A DNA stretch of 64,000 nucleotides, taken from positions 1 through 64,000 of the forward strand of contig JAJNBG010000013.1 of the NCBI GenBank assembly GCA_021155905.1, in the 5' to 3' direction. This DNA is from Bacteroidota bacterium (GTDB lineage Bacteria > Bacteroidota > Bacteroidia > B-17B0 > Aurantibacillaceae). This document shows positions 26,564-35,085 of this stretch, piece after piece. Every line of letters begins with the position of its first letter. The stretch's first letter is position 1. The notes beneath the pieces are model-generated. The model saw nothing but the letters and a program-made list of their open reading frames with translations. It was not told where the DNA came from and ran no database searches. A program made the translations under genes and the position numbers.

Positions 26564-28813
26564 CTTTAAAACTTTTCCTGAAACAAAAATGAAATAAATA
26601 CCCGGACTAAACCCTGAGGTATTTATTTCTTTTTTTTGTTCAATTGTTTCTCTTAATAAGATTTCACCAACAGCATTTGTGATTTGCACCTCTGATTCAT
26701 TTTCACGGAAAGTACAAATAATAAATGACTGATTAGCCGGGTTTGGGTAAACAGAAACATAAATATTATTCAGGCGTAGATCCTTGATGCCAACAGTACA
26801 GTTGCTGGTGTTATAGGTAGGATTGGAAACAGGGTTAAAAGTACCGGTACCATCGGGGCATCGTGCAATCGAAATATCCGCACCCTGGAAACCAAAACGA
26901 ACGCTATCCAGGACAGTAGTCCCTTTACTTAAAATAATTTCTTCGCCGCTATCAATCAATTTAAAATTGCAATGCAACGTTGTTCCGTTCGTGTTATCTT
27001 CATCGGCCCATAAGGTCAGGAAACCGTTCGGCGGGATGGTGGTGTTATTTGGAAAAGTGTATTTGGTTGGATTCGAATAATCATCCGACAAATACAACCC
27101 GCTTAAATTCAGTGCCGTGTTTGTGGTGTTATATAATTCGATCCAGTCTTCATGCTTTCCGTTTTCATCCGTCTGCCCGAAATTGTTTGCGGCAAGAAAT
27201 TCGTTAATCACGAGCTGCCCTACTAGCGGTTGAGCAACATTGGCTTGTAAAGTATAAAATTCATGTTCCGCCCGTTGCGGTGAAAACATGCCAGCTAACG
27301 AGTTTTCCGCATAAATGTAATATTCCGTTTCTGCAGAATTAACGGAAATGGTTGTGCCAAATACATTGTCACCAGATGCACCATCGTTGTGCGCCCCATC
27401 ATCAAACATCTGTGTGCGGTTAAATTTTTGTATCGTTGAAGATCGATACCCCAGGTACACGGTGTTTGTATTAACTACATTAGCAGTAATTGCAACGGTT
27501 GCATTTAACGCAGGGGAATTCGTGCTTGCACTGACTGCTGTAATCGTCGGAGTACTGTACCCGAAATCAGCCGTAGCCTGTAAGTATGATATGCGCCCCG
27601 TCATTAAATTACTGATGCCCGGCACCGAATAACTGCCAACTGAAACGTTTGCGGTTAATCCATTCTGAAAGTTACCGTAGCTATAAAATTTATAAGTGTC
27701 ACTTTGAACTGAAGTATCAATCAATGTTTGAAATTGTTGTGCTCTGGTTGAATATAAATTACTTACGAAATACTCATTGACAATGGTACGCATATGCGCT
27801 ACCAGCATGCGTTTGTATTGTGCGTTACTATTCACTATGTTAATCAATGGCCAATACACATCAGTTGAATGAATATTAATCGCCATCTGTTGCATGCCGG
27901 TAATGTTTTGTGTGCTCAGGCTGCTGTTACTTGCGCCTAAATACGGGAAACCTCCAAAACACATATTCAGATCCCAAATGGTTGGGTTGTAGTGCCTGGT
28001 ATTATCTTTATATAAGTAGTAGTTCTGGCAAAAAGCTCCGCTATAACTGTCTAAGTTTACTAAAACATTATTGAATGCGAGCATCCATATAACACGATCC
28101 ATATCTATGTTATCGGGAGCTTTGGATTGAAAGTTGGTGATCGTATCACACAATGCACGTAAATTATTCCAGCCGTAATCGGATTTCAATTCATAGAAAT
28201 TAAAGTAATTGGAACTATCACCGCTTGTAAAATATTTTAAATTACATTTTGTGTTGGTACTTGGATTGACAATGGGGTTACATTTGATGGCGGTATTCCC
28301 GGTAGAATGGTAATGTGTGGAGTAGAACGATTTACCAATGCTCTCCGCATTAGAGTATACGCCATGGTACGCACCGTTGATGTATACTTTGGCAAAATTA
28401 GCCTGTGGACAATGCATGTAATTTTTCAAAATATCATAACCCAGTACTTCACGAATCATGGAAGGATCTGCGAAGTTGTTCCCGAGCTTAATATCTTTAA
28501 CGCCTAAGTATGATTGTTCTTTATAGCCATCCAGTTCGATATGCAAAGGATTCTTATTATAAGTGGGATTGTAGGAACTGTTTCCTTTGTATTTTACGCC
28601 CACACTATCAAAATAAACGCCATTAATCGTTATGGAGGCCGCCATGATATATCCGTCAGATCCTGCCTTAGCGGTGTCCATCTGGTAATCCCAGTTAGGT
28701 TGGGCGAACTGGATCTCTATTTTTTGAATGGCGCTTTGATCATAAAAATTTTGTGCGGAACCGGTTCCGCACAAAATAAATAAACTGAAAACTGAAATAA
28801 TGAAGAAACGCAT
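26546..28813 (-). CDS. Secreted CotH-kinase / lamin-tail protein with T9SS type A sorting domain
   Basis: 755 residues. Signal peptide (to about GSAQ, residue 20). The CotH domain spans about 25-400: ITINGVYFDSVGVKYKGNSSYN, KDIKLGNNFADPSMIREVLGYDIL, FAKVYINGAYHGVYSNAESIG, RVIWMLAFNNVLVNLDSYSG, NYYLYKD and NPTIWDLNMCFGG, the last matching the family metal-binding D-x-N...FG motif. An Ig-like linker follows, then a lamin-tail domain (LVINEFLAANNFGQTDENGKHEDWIELYN) at about 525-670. The end is a type A tail (YVSVYPNPANQSF...GIYFIFVSG). CotH proteins are atypical kinases; Bacillus CotH phosphorylates spore-coat proteins. A secreted kinase would need an external ATP source, so another phosphodonor or structural role is possible. 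It starts in a TAATG overlap with the upstream gene and is last in the four-gene operon. Confidence 0.9.
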   Translation of the reverse strand: MRFFIISVFSLFILCGTGSAQNFYDQSAIQKIEIQFAQPNWDYQMDTAKAGSDGYIMAASITINGVYFDSVGVKYKGNSSYNPTYNKNPLHIELDGYKEQSYLGVKDIKLGNNFADPSMIREVLGYDILKNYMHCPQANFAKVYINGAYHGVYSNAESIGKSFYSTHYHSTGNTAIKCNPIVNPSTNTKCNLKYFTSGDSSNYFNFYELKSDYGWNNLRALCDTITNFQSKAPDNIDMDRVIWMLAFNNVLVNLDSYSGAFCQNYYLYKDNTRHYNPTIWDLNMCFGGFPYLGASNSSLSTQNITGMQQMAINIHSTDVYWPLINIVNSNAQYKRMLVAHMRTIVNEYFVSNLYSTRAQQFQTLIDTSVQSDTYKFYSYGNFQNGLTANVSVGSYSVPGISNLMTGRISYLQATADFGYSTPTITAVSASTNSPALNATVAITANVVNTNTVYLGYRSSTIQKFNRTQMFDDGAHNDGASGDNVFGTTISVNSAETEYYIYAENSLAGMFSPQRAEHEFYTLQANVAQPLVGQLVINEFLAANNFGQTDENGKHEDWIELYNTTNTALNLSGLYLSDDYSNPTKYTFPNNTTIPPNGFLTLWADEDNTNGTTLHCNFKLIDSGEEIILSKGTTVLDSVRFGFQGADISIARCPDGTGTFNPVSNPTYNTSNCTVGIKDLRLNNIYVSVYPNPANQSFIICTFRENESEVQITNAVGEILLRETIEQKKEINTSGFSPGIYFIFVSGKVLKLVVNH

Positions 28814-29811
28814 TAGTCAATAATTAATTTTAAAAAGGAAGACTGATTATTTTTAGTTAAAACTTTCAGTGTATATAAACCCTGTGAAAGGGATAATCCG
28901 GTAAGCGTTATATCTCCCTGGTTGGTTCCGTGAAATTGGTTTACCTGTTGGCCTGTTACGTTGTAAATAATTACAGATGTTATGGTTTCGTTTTGTGATG
29001 AATGTATAGTCACCATGTCTTTAGCAGGATTTGGGAATACGTTAAACGAAACTGTTGTATTTTTTAGTTCACTGATAGCAGTTGCCATGCAGGCGGAACA
29101 ACTTGAAAAACAAACCGTACTCATAACGGTATCTTTTGTCAATGTTAATCCTCTATTACCAAAAACATCACATGAACCGGAAATGGTTTCAGTCGTGATG
29201 GCGGTATTGCCGTTAAAGTATCTAAAGGAATAGGAATTGTTTACATAATAACTAATGGTTTCGTAGATATTATCTCCAAAGGAGTATAAACGAACTTTGG
29301 TGGGACTAAACCCGTTCATATTATCGCCAACGTGAACGCCATTCGGTGAAACAGGCAGTGCGTTACCCATGTCTACTTTAAAACGCACAAGGCTTAAACC
29401 TGCCGGCGCATTTCCTCCGAATAAAATTGCACCAACAAATGTGGTGTCGTTTGCCAATGAATCCACGTACAACCAGCGGTTATCAATAAAGTTATAACCA
29501 ACGCGGGATTCATCCGGAACAAATTCTGCTTCATAGGTTTGATCACCATTTACAAATAAATATTCATACTTTGTAAAAGCAGGAATGTTTACGATGATGC
29601 TATAGATGTTGGTAACACCCTCCTGTGTTAAAGGAGTAGCCGCGGGATCGAAGTTTAAAGGGTAACCTGCCGCTTCCTGGAAATCACCAACGATGTGTAC
29701 ACCAAAGGCACTGATGGTTTGGCCGGTCATATCAACAGCAAACTTTACTTTTTTAGCAGAAAGGCTGGTGATACAGAAAATGAAAGAGACAAGGAGTAGA
29801 AATTTTTTCAT
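28813..29811 (-). CDS. Secreted two-domain beta-sandwich protein with T9SS type A sorting domain
   Basis: 332 residues, signal peptide to about LSAKKV. Two similar domains of about 110 residues each begin VKFAVDMTGQTISAFGVHIVGDFQEAAGY and VRFKVDMGNALPVSPNGVHVGDNMNGFSP. The shared pattern F/V-x-V-D-M...GVHI/V-GD-F/M-N is that of early-set/AMPK-type glycogen-binding modules and starch-binding-like domains in Bacteroidota secreted proteins. A short Cys-rich part (CFSSCSACMA) comes before the type A tail (FNVFPNPAKDMVTI, IIYNVTGQQVNQF, LSQGLYTLKVL). It is coupled to CotH by a TAATG overlap and lies 20 bp after the second arylsulfotransferase-like gene. Carbohydrate binding is plausible but not proven. 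Confidence 0.82.
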   Translation of the reverse strand: MKKFLLLVSFIFCITSLSAKKVKFAVDMTGQTISAFGVHIVGDFQEAAGYPLNFDPAATPLTQEGVTNIYSIIVNIPAFTKYEYLFVNGDQTYEAEFVPDESRVGYNFIDNRWLYVDSLANDTTFVGAILFGGNAPAGLSLVRFKVDMGNALPVSPNGVHVGDNMNGFSPTKVRLYSFGDNIYETISYYVNNSYSFRYFNGNTAITTETISGSCDVFGNRGLTLTKDTVMSTVCFSSCSACMATAISELKNTTVSFNVFPNPAKDMVTIHSSQNETITSVIIYNVTGQQVNQFHGTNQGDITLTGLSLSQGLYTLKVLTKNNQSSFLKLIID

Positions 29812-29831
29812 GGGTTTATTTATTTGGATAC

Positions 29832-31517
29832 TTATTTTGTTAAAGCTATTTTTTTATACACTGGTTTTTTTCCGTCCAGAGAAATAGACATATGGTAAAC
29901 GCCATTTGCTAATTCAGTCAGATCTAACCTGGAATGATTTTCTTTTTGCATGACTAAGTTACCTAATTGATCGTAAACTTGCAGCAATAAATTATTGGGA
30001 TTTTGGTAATTTAAATCAATGTCAATAATTCCGGTAGTAGGATTTGGGTGTATTGAAATCGTATTTCCGGAAAGTTCATCTAATGCAGTGGAGGTGGAAT
30101 AGATATAGCCCTGAGAATACACATACACACAGCCGTTCGTGTCAGTTGTTCTTACTACATAGATCCCGTCTTGTGTGGGTGTATAACTTTGCGATGTAGC
30201 ACCGCTGATTAAAGTGCCGTTATAATACCATTGATATGTCGTTGCAGTCGTGGTCGTTAAATCACTGCCGCTTGTTGTAATTGTTGGTTGTGCAGGTGCT
30301 AGATTATTAATATAGCAGGTAGAGTAGCGATGTGCCTGTGAAGATTTGGCGCCTGTTGAAATGGTGAAAATCGGAACTCCTGCAGGATTCAGCTCATAAA
30401 TTTTTCCGGAAATAGAAACACATACTAATTGGTTACCATTTGGCAGCTGTTCAGAGCTTCCTTCGTTACTGGTGTAACCAAATCCGGAGGTACGTTGGTC
30501 ATAGATGGAAGGCGCGAAGGCAGATCCCGGTGTGATCGTGTAGTTGTAATTATTTAAAGGCGGGATAACCTGGTCCACACAGGATTGCGTAGAAGAAATT
30601 CCCTGGTTATTGAATCCTGCCAATCGTCCTGCATTTGGATGCCCTTCCGGAATCCAGTGGGCGTCGTGGGTGACATTTAAATATTTAGTGCCGGTTGCCT
30701 GGTAGGCTGCGGGATTCCCCCAGCGGTATAAAAAGTCTCCGCCTTTACCTGCATTGCCACCACTATGGGAAGCGGCCTGGGCAGTGGTAGTACTGTGATC
30801 AATTACATACCACTCATTCGTGTTATGTGAGCTTAAAACTATTTGATCGAGAATTGGATTGTAATCGATTCCATTCGCGTGTAACCAATCCTTTTGGGAT
30901 TGATAGTTGATGTTCAGTAATTCAGGATGGTTTACAATAGACGTTTGATAGTTCGCCTTACTGGAATTGACGTTTTGAACAAGATGATCCCAAACATGCC
31001 ATTCCCACACAATCGTTCCTGTAGTTGCTGTTAGGGGTTTTACCTCAATAATTTTTTCAGGCCAGATCGTCGTTAGTGAGGTATTCGTTCCGCCGGCAGC
31101 CGCCAATTCAGCCTGAGTTTTTAATTCATAGGCAATCATCAACACGTTACCATTTGGAAGAGGACAGTGATCATGGTGCGTATAGTAAGTTGTAGACGAA
31201 TGTGTGTAATCCCAAACAATATTGCCGTTGTAATCCACTTTTTGCATTCTACCGGATGCACCGCCGCCGGTAAATACGGAGTTCGTTACTTTTACACTCC
31301 TTACCAGAGTTCCGCCTGGCTCTAAATAAGACGAGTAGCCTGTTCCCCCACTTAATGCCGACCATGTTTTAGCAGTCACGTTGGCTGTATCTACCAGATA
31401 AGCTGTTGTAGCAGCTCCATTGCTGTATAAGGTTAAACCGTTCCACTGTTGGGCTATGCCATTCAGGCAGGTTACCAGGAGTAACGTTAATGTGACTTTA
31501 ATAAAGTTGATTTTCAT
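29832..31517 (-). CDS. Secreted arylsulfotransferase-like propeller protein, T9SS type A (copy 2)
   Basis: 561 residues. Signal peptide to about NGIAQQ. The main domain (about 25-400) resembles the ASST propeller family: GTLVRSVKVTN, YNGNIVWDYTHS, THHDHCPLPNGNVLMIAYE, IVWEWHVWDHLVQ, HANGIDYNPILDQIVLSSHN, WYVIDHS, FLYRWGNP, THDAHWIPEGHPNAG. Many His residues are conserved between the two copies, in keeping with the catalytic His of ASST enzymes, but which one would carry sulfate cannot be told here. Between residues about 405 and 475 lies an Ig-like segment (TYQWYYNGTLISGATSQSYTPTQDGIYVVRTTD). The end is a type A tail (ISIHPNPTTGIIDI...LANGVYHMSI). It lies 27 bp downstream of copy 1 and is the product of tandem duplication. 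Confidence 0.85.
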   Translation of the reverse strand: MKINFIKVTLTLLLVTCLNGIAQQWNGLTLYSNGAATTAYLVDTANVTAKTWSALSGGTGYSSYLEPGGTLVRSVKVTNSVFTGGGASGRMQKVDYNGNIVWDYTHSSTTYYTHHDHCPLPNGNVLMIAYELKTQAELAAAGGTNTSLTTIWPEKIIEVKPLTATTGTIVWEWHVWDHLVQNVNSSKANYQTSIVNHPELLNINYQSQKDWLHANGIDYNPILDQIVLSSHNTNEWYVIDHSTTTAQAASHSGGNAGKGGDFLYRWGNPAAYQATGTKYLNVTHDAHWIPEGHPNAGRLAGFNNQGISSTQSCVDQVIPPLNNYNYTITPGSAFAPSIYDQRTSGFGYTSNEGSSEQLPNGNQLVCVSISGKIYELNPAGVPIFTISTGAKSSQAHRYSTCYINNLAPAQPTITTSGSDLTTTTATTYQWYYNGTLISGATSQSYTPTQDGIYVVRTTDTNGCVYVYSQGYIYSTSTALDELSGNTISIHPNPTTGIIDIDLNYQNPNNLLLQVYDQLGNLVMQKENHSRLDLTELANGVYHMSISLDGKKPVYKKIALTK

Positions 31518-31544
31518 ATTGTTTAGGAAATGGATTTTAATAAT

Positions 31545-33233
31545 TTATTTGGCAAGTACAACTTTTTTATAAACTGGTTTTTTATGATCCAGCGTAATTG
31601 ACATGATATATATACCATTTCCAAATTCAGAAAGATCGATTCGCCAGTGATTTTCAACTTCGTAAACTACTTTACCAAATGCATCGTAAATAATTACTTT
31701 TAATTTTTCAGGATTCTGATAATTCAGATTGAGATCAAAAATTCCGCTCGATGGGTTAGGGTATACAGAAATATTTTTGCCTTGCATTTCTTCGAGGGCA
31801 GTGGTAATAGAATGCACATAACCCGCTGAATATACATATACACATCCATTAGCGTCAGTAGTTCTCACCACGTAGATTCCGCTTAGAGTTGGGGTGTAAG
31901 TCTGTGACGTGCCACCTGTAATTAAGGTTCCGTTATAATACCATTGATAAGTGCTCGCTGTCGCAGTCGTAAGATCGCTTCCTGATGGTGTGACTGTAGG
32001 TTGTGTAGGCGCAGCGTTATTAATATAACATGTTGAATAACGATGCGCCTGAGACGTTGAACCTGTTGCAGTTATCGTAAAGATGGGCGTTCCTGCGGGG
32101 TTTAATTCATAGATTTTGCCTGAGGTTGCCATGCACACCAATTGATTACCATTTGGGTACTGCTCTGAGTTACCCATGTTACTGGTATATCCGAAACCGG
32201 AATTACGCTGTAAATAGGTAGAGGGTTCAAATGCTAAGCCCGAAGTAATACTATACGTATAGTCGCTCATCAATGGAGGCATGATCTGGTCAACACTGGA
32301 CACTGAGGAGGAAACACCCTGATTGTTAAACCCAACCAATCTTCCTGCATTGGGGTGGCCTTCCGGGATCCAATGGGCATCATGAGTTACTTTTAAAATT
32401 TTTGCACCTGCAGCCTGGTAGGCTGCAGGGTTACCCCAACGAAATAAAAAGTCACCTCCTTTCCCGGCATTGCCGCCGCTGTGCGAAGCAGCCTGTGCCG
32501 TGGTGGTGCTATGATCAATCACATACCACTCATTTAAATTATGGGAGCTTACAACGATCTGGTCTAAAATGGGATTATAATCGATTCCGTTCATATGCAT
32601 CCAGTCTTTTGTACTCAGATAATTGATATTTAATAGTTCGGGATGATTCACAATCGATGTTTGGTAATTTGCATTCGCGGAATTCACATTTTGCACCAAA
32701 TGATCCCAAACATGCCATTCCCATACGATGTTTCCTGTCGTTAATCCTGTCGGCTGCACTTCAATGATCTTTTCCGGCCATATTGTTGTAAGCGTGGCAT
32801 TCGTTCCTCCTGCTGCCGCTAATTCGGCCTGTGTTTTTAATTCGTAGGCAATCATCAACACATTCCCGTTTGGTAATGGGCAATGATCATGGTGCGTGTA
32901 ATAGGTAGAAGAGGAATGGGTATAATTCCATAACAAAGTTCCGTTATAATCATGTTTTTGCAATCCCCCGGCAGATCCGCCCCCGCTAAATGTTGAATTG
33001 GTAAGCTTAACGCTTCTTACTAAAATACCTCCCGGCATCAGGTAAGGCGAATAAGCGGTACCCGTAGTAAGGCCTGTCCATGTTTTTACAGTTACGTTGG
33101 CTGTGTCTACTAATCGGGCAGTTGTAGAGTTTTGAACGCTGTACAGGGTTAATCCATCCCATTGCTGGGCAATTCCATTTAAGGAAAAAATTAAGGCAAA
33201 TAGAATTGAAGTCTGGGTAAATATTTTTTTCAT
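31545..33233 (-). CDS. Secreted arylsulfotransferase-like propeller protein, T9SS type A (copy 1)
   Basis: 562 residues, collinear with the neighbour at 29832 and about three quarters identical by eye. Same order: signal peptide to NGIAQQ, ASST-type propeller (THHDHCPLPNGNVLMIAYE, IVWEWHVWDHLVQNVNSAN, THDAHWIPEGHPNAG), Ig-like TYQWYYNGTLITGGTSQTYTP and a type A tail (ISVYPNPSSGIFDL...FGNGIYIMSITLD). Differences cluster in the surface loops (for example SDYTYSITSGLAFEPSTYLQ against NYNYTITPGSAFAPSIYDQ) and in the sorting domain. Bacterial ASSTs move sulfate between phenolic donors and acceptors in the periplasm; substrate here is unknown. It is the first gene of the four-gene T9SS operon, 79 bp downstream of the LytTR gene. 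Confidence 0.85.
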   Translation of the reverse strand: MKKIFTQTSILFALIFSLNGIAQQWDGLTLYSVQNSTTARLVDTANVTVKTWTGLTTGTAYSPYLMPGGILVRSVKLTNSTFSGGGSAGGLQKHDYNGTLLWNYTHSSSTYYTHHDHCPLPNGNVLMIAYELKTQAELAAAGGTNATLTTIWPEKIIEVQPTGLTTGNIVWEWHVWDHLVQNVNSANANYQTSIVNHPELLNINYLSTKDWMHMNGIDYNPILDQIVVSSHNLNEWYVIDHSTTTAQAASHSGGNAGKGGDFLFRWGNPAAYQAAGAKILKVTHDAHWIPEGHPNAGRLVGFNNQGVSSSVSSVDQIMPPLMSDYTYSITSGLAFEPSTYLQRNSGFGYTSNMGNSEQYPNGNQLVCMATSGKIYELNPAGTPIFTITATGSTSQAHRYSTCYINNAAPTQPTVTPSGSDLTTATASTYQWYYNGTLITGGTSQTYTPTLSGIYVVRTTDANGCVYVYSAGYVHSITTALEEMQGKNISVYPNPSSGIFDLNLNYQNPEKLKVIIYDAFGKVVYEVENHWRIDLSEFGNGIYIMSITLDHKKPVYKKVVLAK

Positions 33234-33312
33234 ATCAATTAATTGTGAATTAAAAGTAAACTAAATGTTATTGCTACCCAAGTAATTGAGATAAAATGCT
33301 AAAATTTTGAGG

Positions 33313-33996
33313 TTAAGTGCTGAAGTGTTTGAGAACTGCCTCTTCATAACTGTTTCCTACAGGAATTTTTTTATCACCCAGTTGAAGCGTTTTATTACGA
33401 AGGCTTTCCACTTTTTTAATGGGGACAATAAATGAGCGATGCACTCTAATGAAATCGCTGGCCGGTAATTTCTCCAGGATCGCTTTCATCGTCATCCTCG
33501 CGACAATAGTTTTTTGCTGATGAATGTATATCTTCAGGTAATCGTCTAAAGCTTCAATGTATGTAATATCATCGAGGTTTATCTTTTGAAGACTATAATC
33601 CGCACGCACAAATATGTGCTGGCTTTTTTGATTGGAACTGACCGCGAAATAGTCCTTTGCTTTTTCGGTTGCCTGTTTGAATCGCTCCAGGGTGAAAGGC
33701 TTTAGCAGATAATCAAGAGCGTTTAAATTAAATCCTTCAACGGCATACTGGCCATGGGCTGTGCAAAAAATGACCAATGTATTTTGCGTAATGTTTTTAT
33801 AAAATTCTATTCCATTGAGAGAAGGCATGTGTATATCCAGGAACAAAAGATCAACCGGGTATTTTTCCAGATACCTTAACGCTTCATTGGGCTTCGTAAA
33901 TGTTTTTTGCAGGTCAATGTAATCCAACTGAGCGCAAAATGTTTCTATGATATTGAGTGATAATGGTTCATCATCAACCGCTATTGCTTTAATCAT
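33313..33996 (-). CDS. LytTR-family response regulator
   Basis: 227 residues. Receiver domain 1-120 with D8/D9, phosphoacceptor D54 (LLFLDIHMPSLNG), Thr79 region FCTAH and K99 (YLLKPF). Then a LytTR DNA-binding domain at about 128-225 (FVRADYSLQKINLDDITYIEALDDYLKIY..., FIRVHRSFIVPI). It overlaps the LytS-like kinase gene by 8 bp, so they form a cognate pair. It is the nearest regulator upstream of the four-gene T9SS operon (79 bp), on the same strand. Regulation of those genes by it is possible, or the whole could be one transcript. Targets unknown. Confidence 0.93.
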   Translation of the reverse strand: MIKAIAVDDEPLSLNIIETFCAQLDYIDLQKTFTKPNEALRYLEKYPVDLLFLDIHMPSLNGIEFYKNITQNTLVIFCTAHGQYAVEGFNLNALDYLLKPFTLERFKQATEKAKDYFAVSSNQKSQHIFVRADYSLQKINLDDITYIEALDDYLKIYIHQQKTIVARMTMKAILEKLPASDFIRVHRSFIVPIKKVESLRNKTLQLGDKKIPVGNSYEEAVLKHFST

Positions 33997-35014
33997 GAAT
34001 GTTCAATGAAAGGGTGACTATAAAAGTATTGTTGACCTCTGAAATGTCAAGATGGTGTTGTTGCGGATATAATAATTGCAAACGCTGTTTGGTGTTTTCA
34101 ATTCCTAATCCACTTTTGTTCAGGTCATTATTGTTTGCACGAACGCAATTATTCTTTACCATCAGTATAAGTTTAGTGTCTGAACAAGTAATCCTGATAT
34201 CAATATCAGAATTTTCTTCTGAGTTGACCCCATGTTTAAACGCGTTTTCTATAAATGGGATCAGCACTAAAGGTGCAATTTTTTTATCAAAGACATTTCC
34301 TTCGCAGGTATAAGATAATTTTACATTGGATGTCAAACGCATGCGCTGCAATTCAATGTAATTCGAAATGTAACTGATCTCTTTTTCCAACGGAACAAAA
34401 TTGGTATTGCTGTCGTTTAAGACATAACGCATCATGTCCGATAGCTTCACAACGGCATCGGCCGTTTTATCGTTTTTCTGAATAGCTAGCGAGTAGATAC
34501 TATTTAGGGTGTTAAATAAGAAATGAGGATTGATCTGGGCCTTTAAATAAGAGAGTTCTGCGTTGGCTTTCTCCGTTTCAGTTTTTTTCAGTCGTTCCCT
34601 TATTTTTAAAAGCAGGGAAAGAACCAGCACAATGATAAAATCGAGTGATTTGTGACTTAAAAAGAAAAAGATGCCTCTGCGTGGTGGTGGATTAAAATGA
34701 GGTGGTCCCGCAAGGTGTGGGTGATGATTTCCCATGAGCATTTCGGGAATAAAGGCAACGAGTAAAAAACAAACGAGAACAAATACAACGTAGGGAATGA
34801 TCTTTTTTGAAACATAGAAACGGGGAATCAATACATAATAATTGAGGTAAAAGAAACCCAATAAGAGCATACTGCTTAAGACGTCCCTTCGAAACGGCGG
34901 AATATGAATGAGATTGAGTGCCTGGTTAAGGTCCGGAGAAAACAGAATGGGCAAGGACAAAAAGACAAGGCAGCCTAAAATATGTATCAGGATATTCCGT
35001 GTTTTTTGTGTCAT
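33989..35014 (-). CDS. LytS/YehU-type membrane sensor histidine kinase
   Basis: 341 residues from the ATG at 35014 (MTQKTRN...). An upstream start at 35050 adds 12 residues with no supporting feature. Four hydrophobic helices occupy residues 8-140 (NILIHILGCLVFLSLPILF, SSMLLLGFFYLNYYVLI, YVVFVLVCFLLVAFIPEML, SLDFIIVLVLSLLL), with a His/Pro-rich loop (MGNHHPHLAGPPHFNPPPRRG) between helices 3 and 4. The His_kinase domain follows with KAQINPHFLFNTLNSIYSL (phosphoacceptor His164). HATPase motifs are VPLEKEISYISNYIELQ, LVLIPFIENAFKHGV and GLGIENTKQRLQLLY. The His-rich loop could face outside and bind metal. It is translationally coupled to its LytTR partner. Confidence 0.9.
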   Translation of the reverse strand: MTQKTRNILIHILGCLVFLSLPILFSPDLNQALNLIHIPPFRRDVLSSMLLLGFFYLNYYVLIPRFYVSKKIIPYVVFVLVCFLLVAFIPEMLMGNHHPHLAGPPHFNPPPRRGIFFFLSHKSLDFIIVLVLSLLLKIRERLKKTETEKANAELSYLKAQINPHFLFNTLNSIYSLAIQKNDKTADAVVKLSDMMRYVLNDSNTNFVPLEKEISYISNYIELQRMRLTSNVKLSYTCEGNVFDKKIAPLVLIPFIENAFKHGVNSEENSDIDIRITCSDTKLILMVKNNCVRANNNDLNKSGLGIENTKQRLQLLYPQQHHLDISEVNNTFIVTLSLNIHD

Positions 35015-35085
35015 GATACGAAGATAAAGAAGCTTTCGGAAAGCGGGCAATAACTTAGGCTAATTCGAACGATTCGTCGGCGAAA

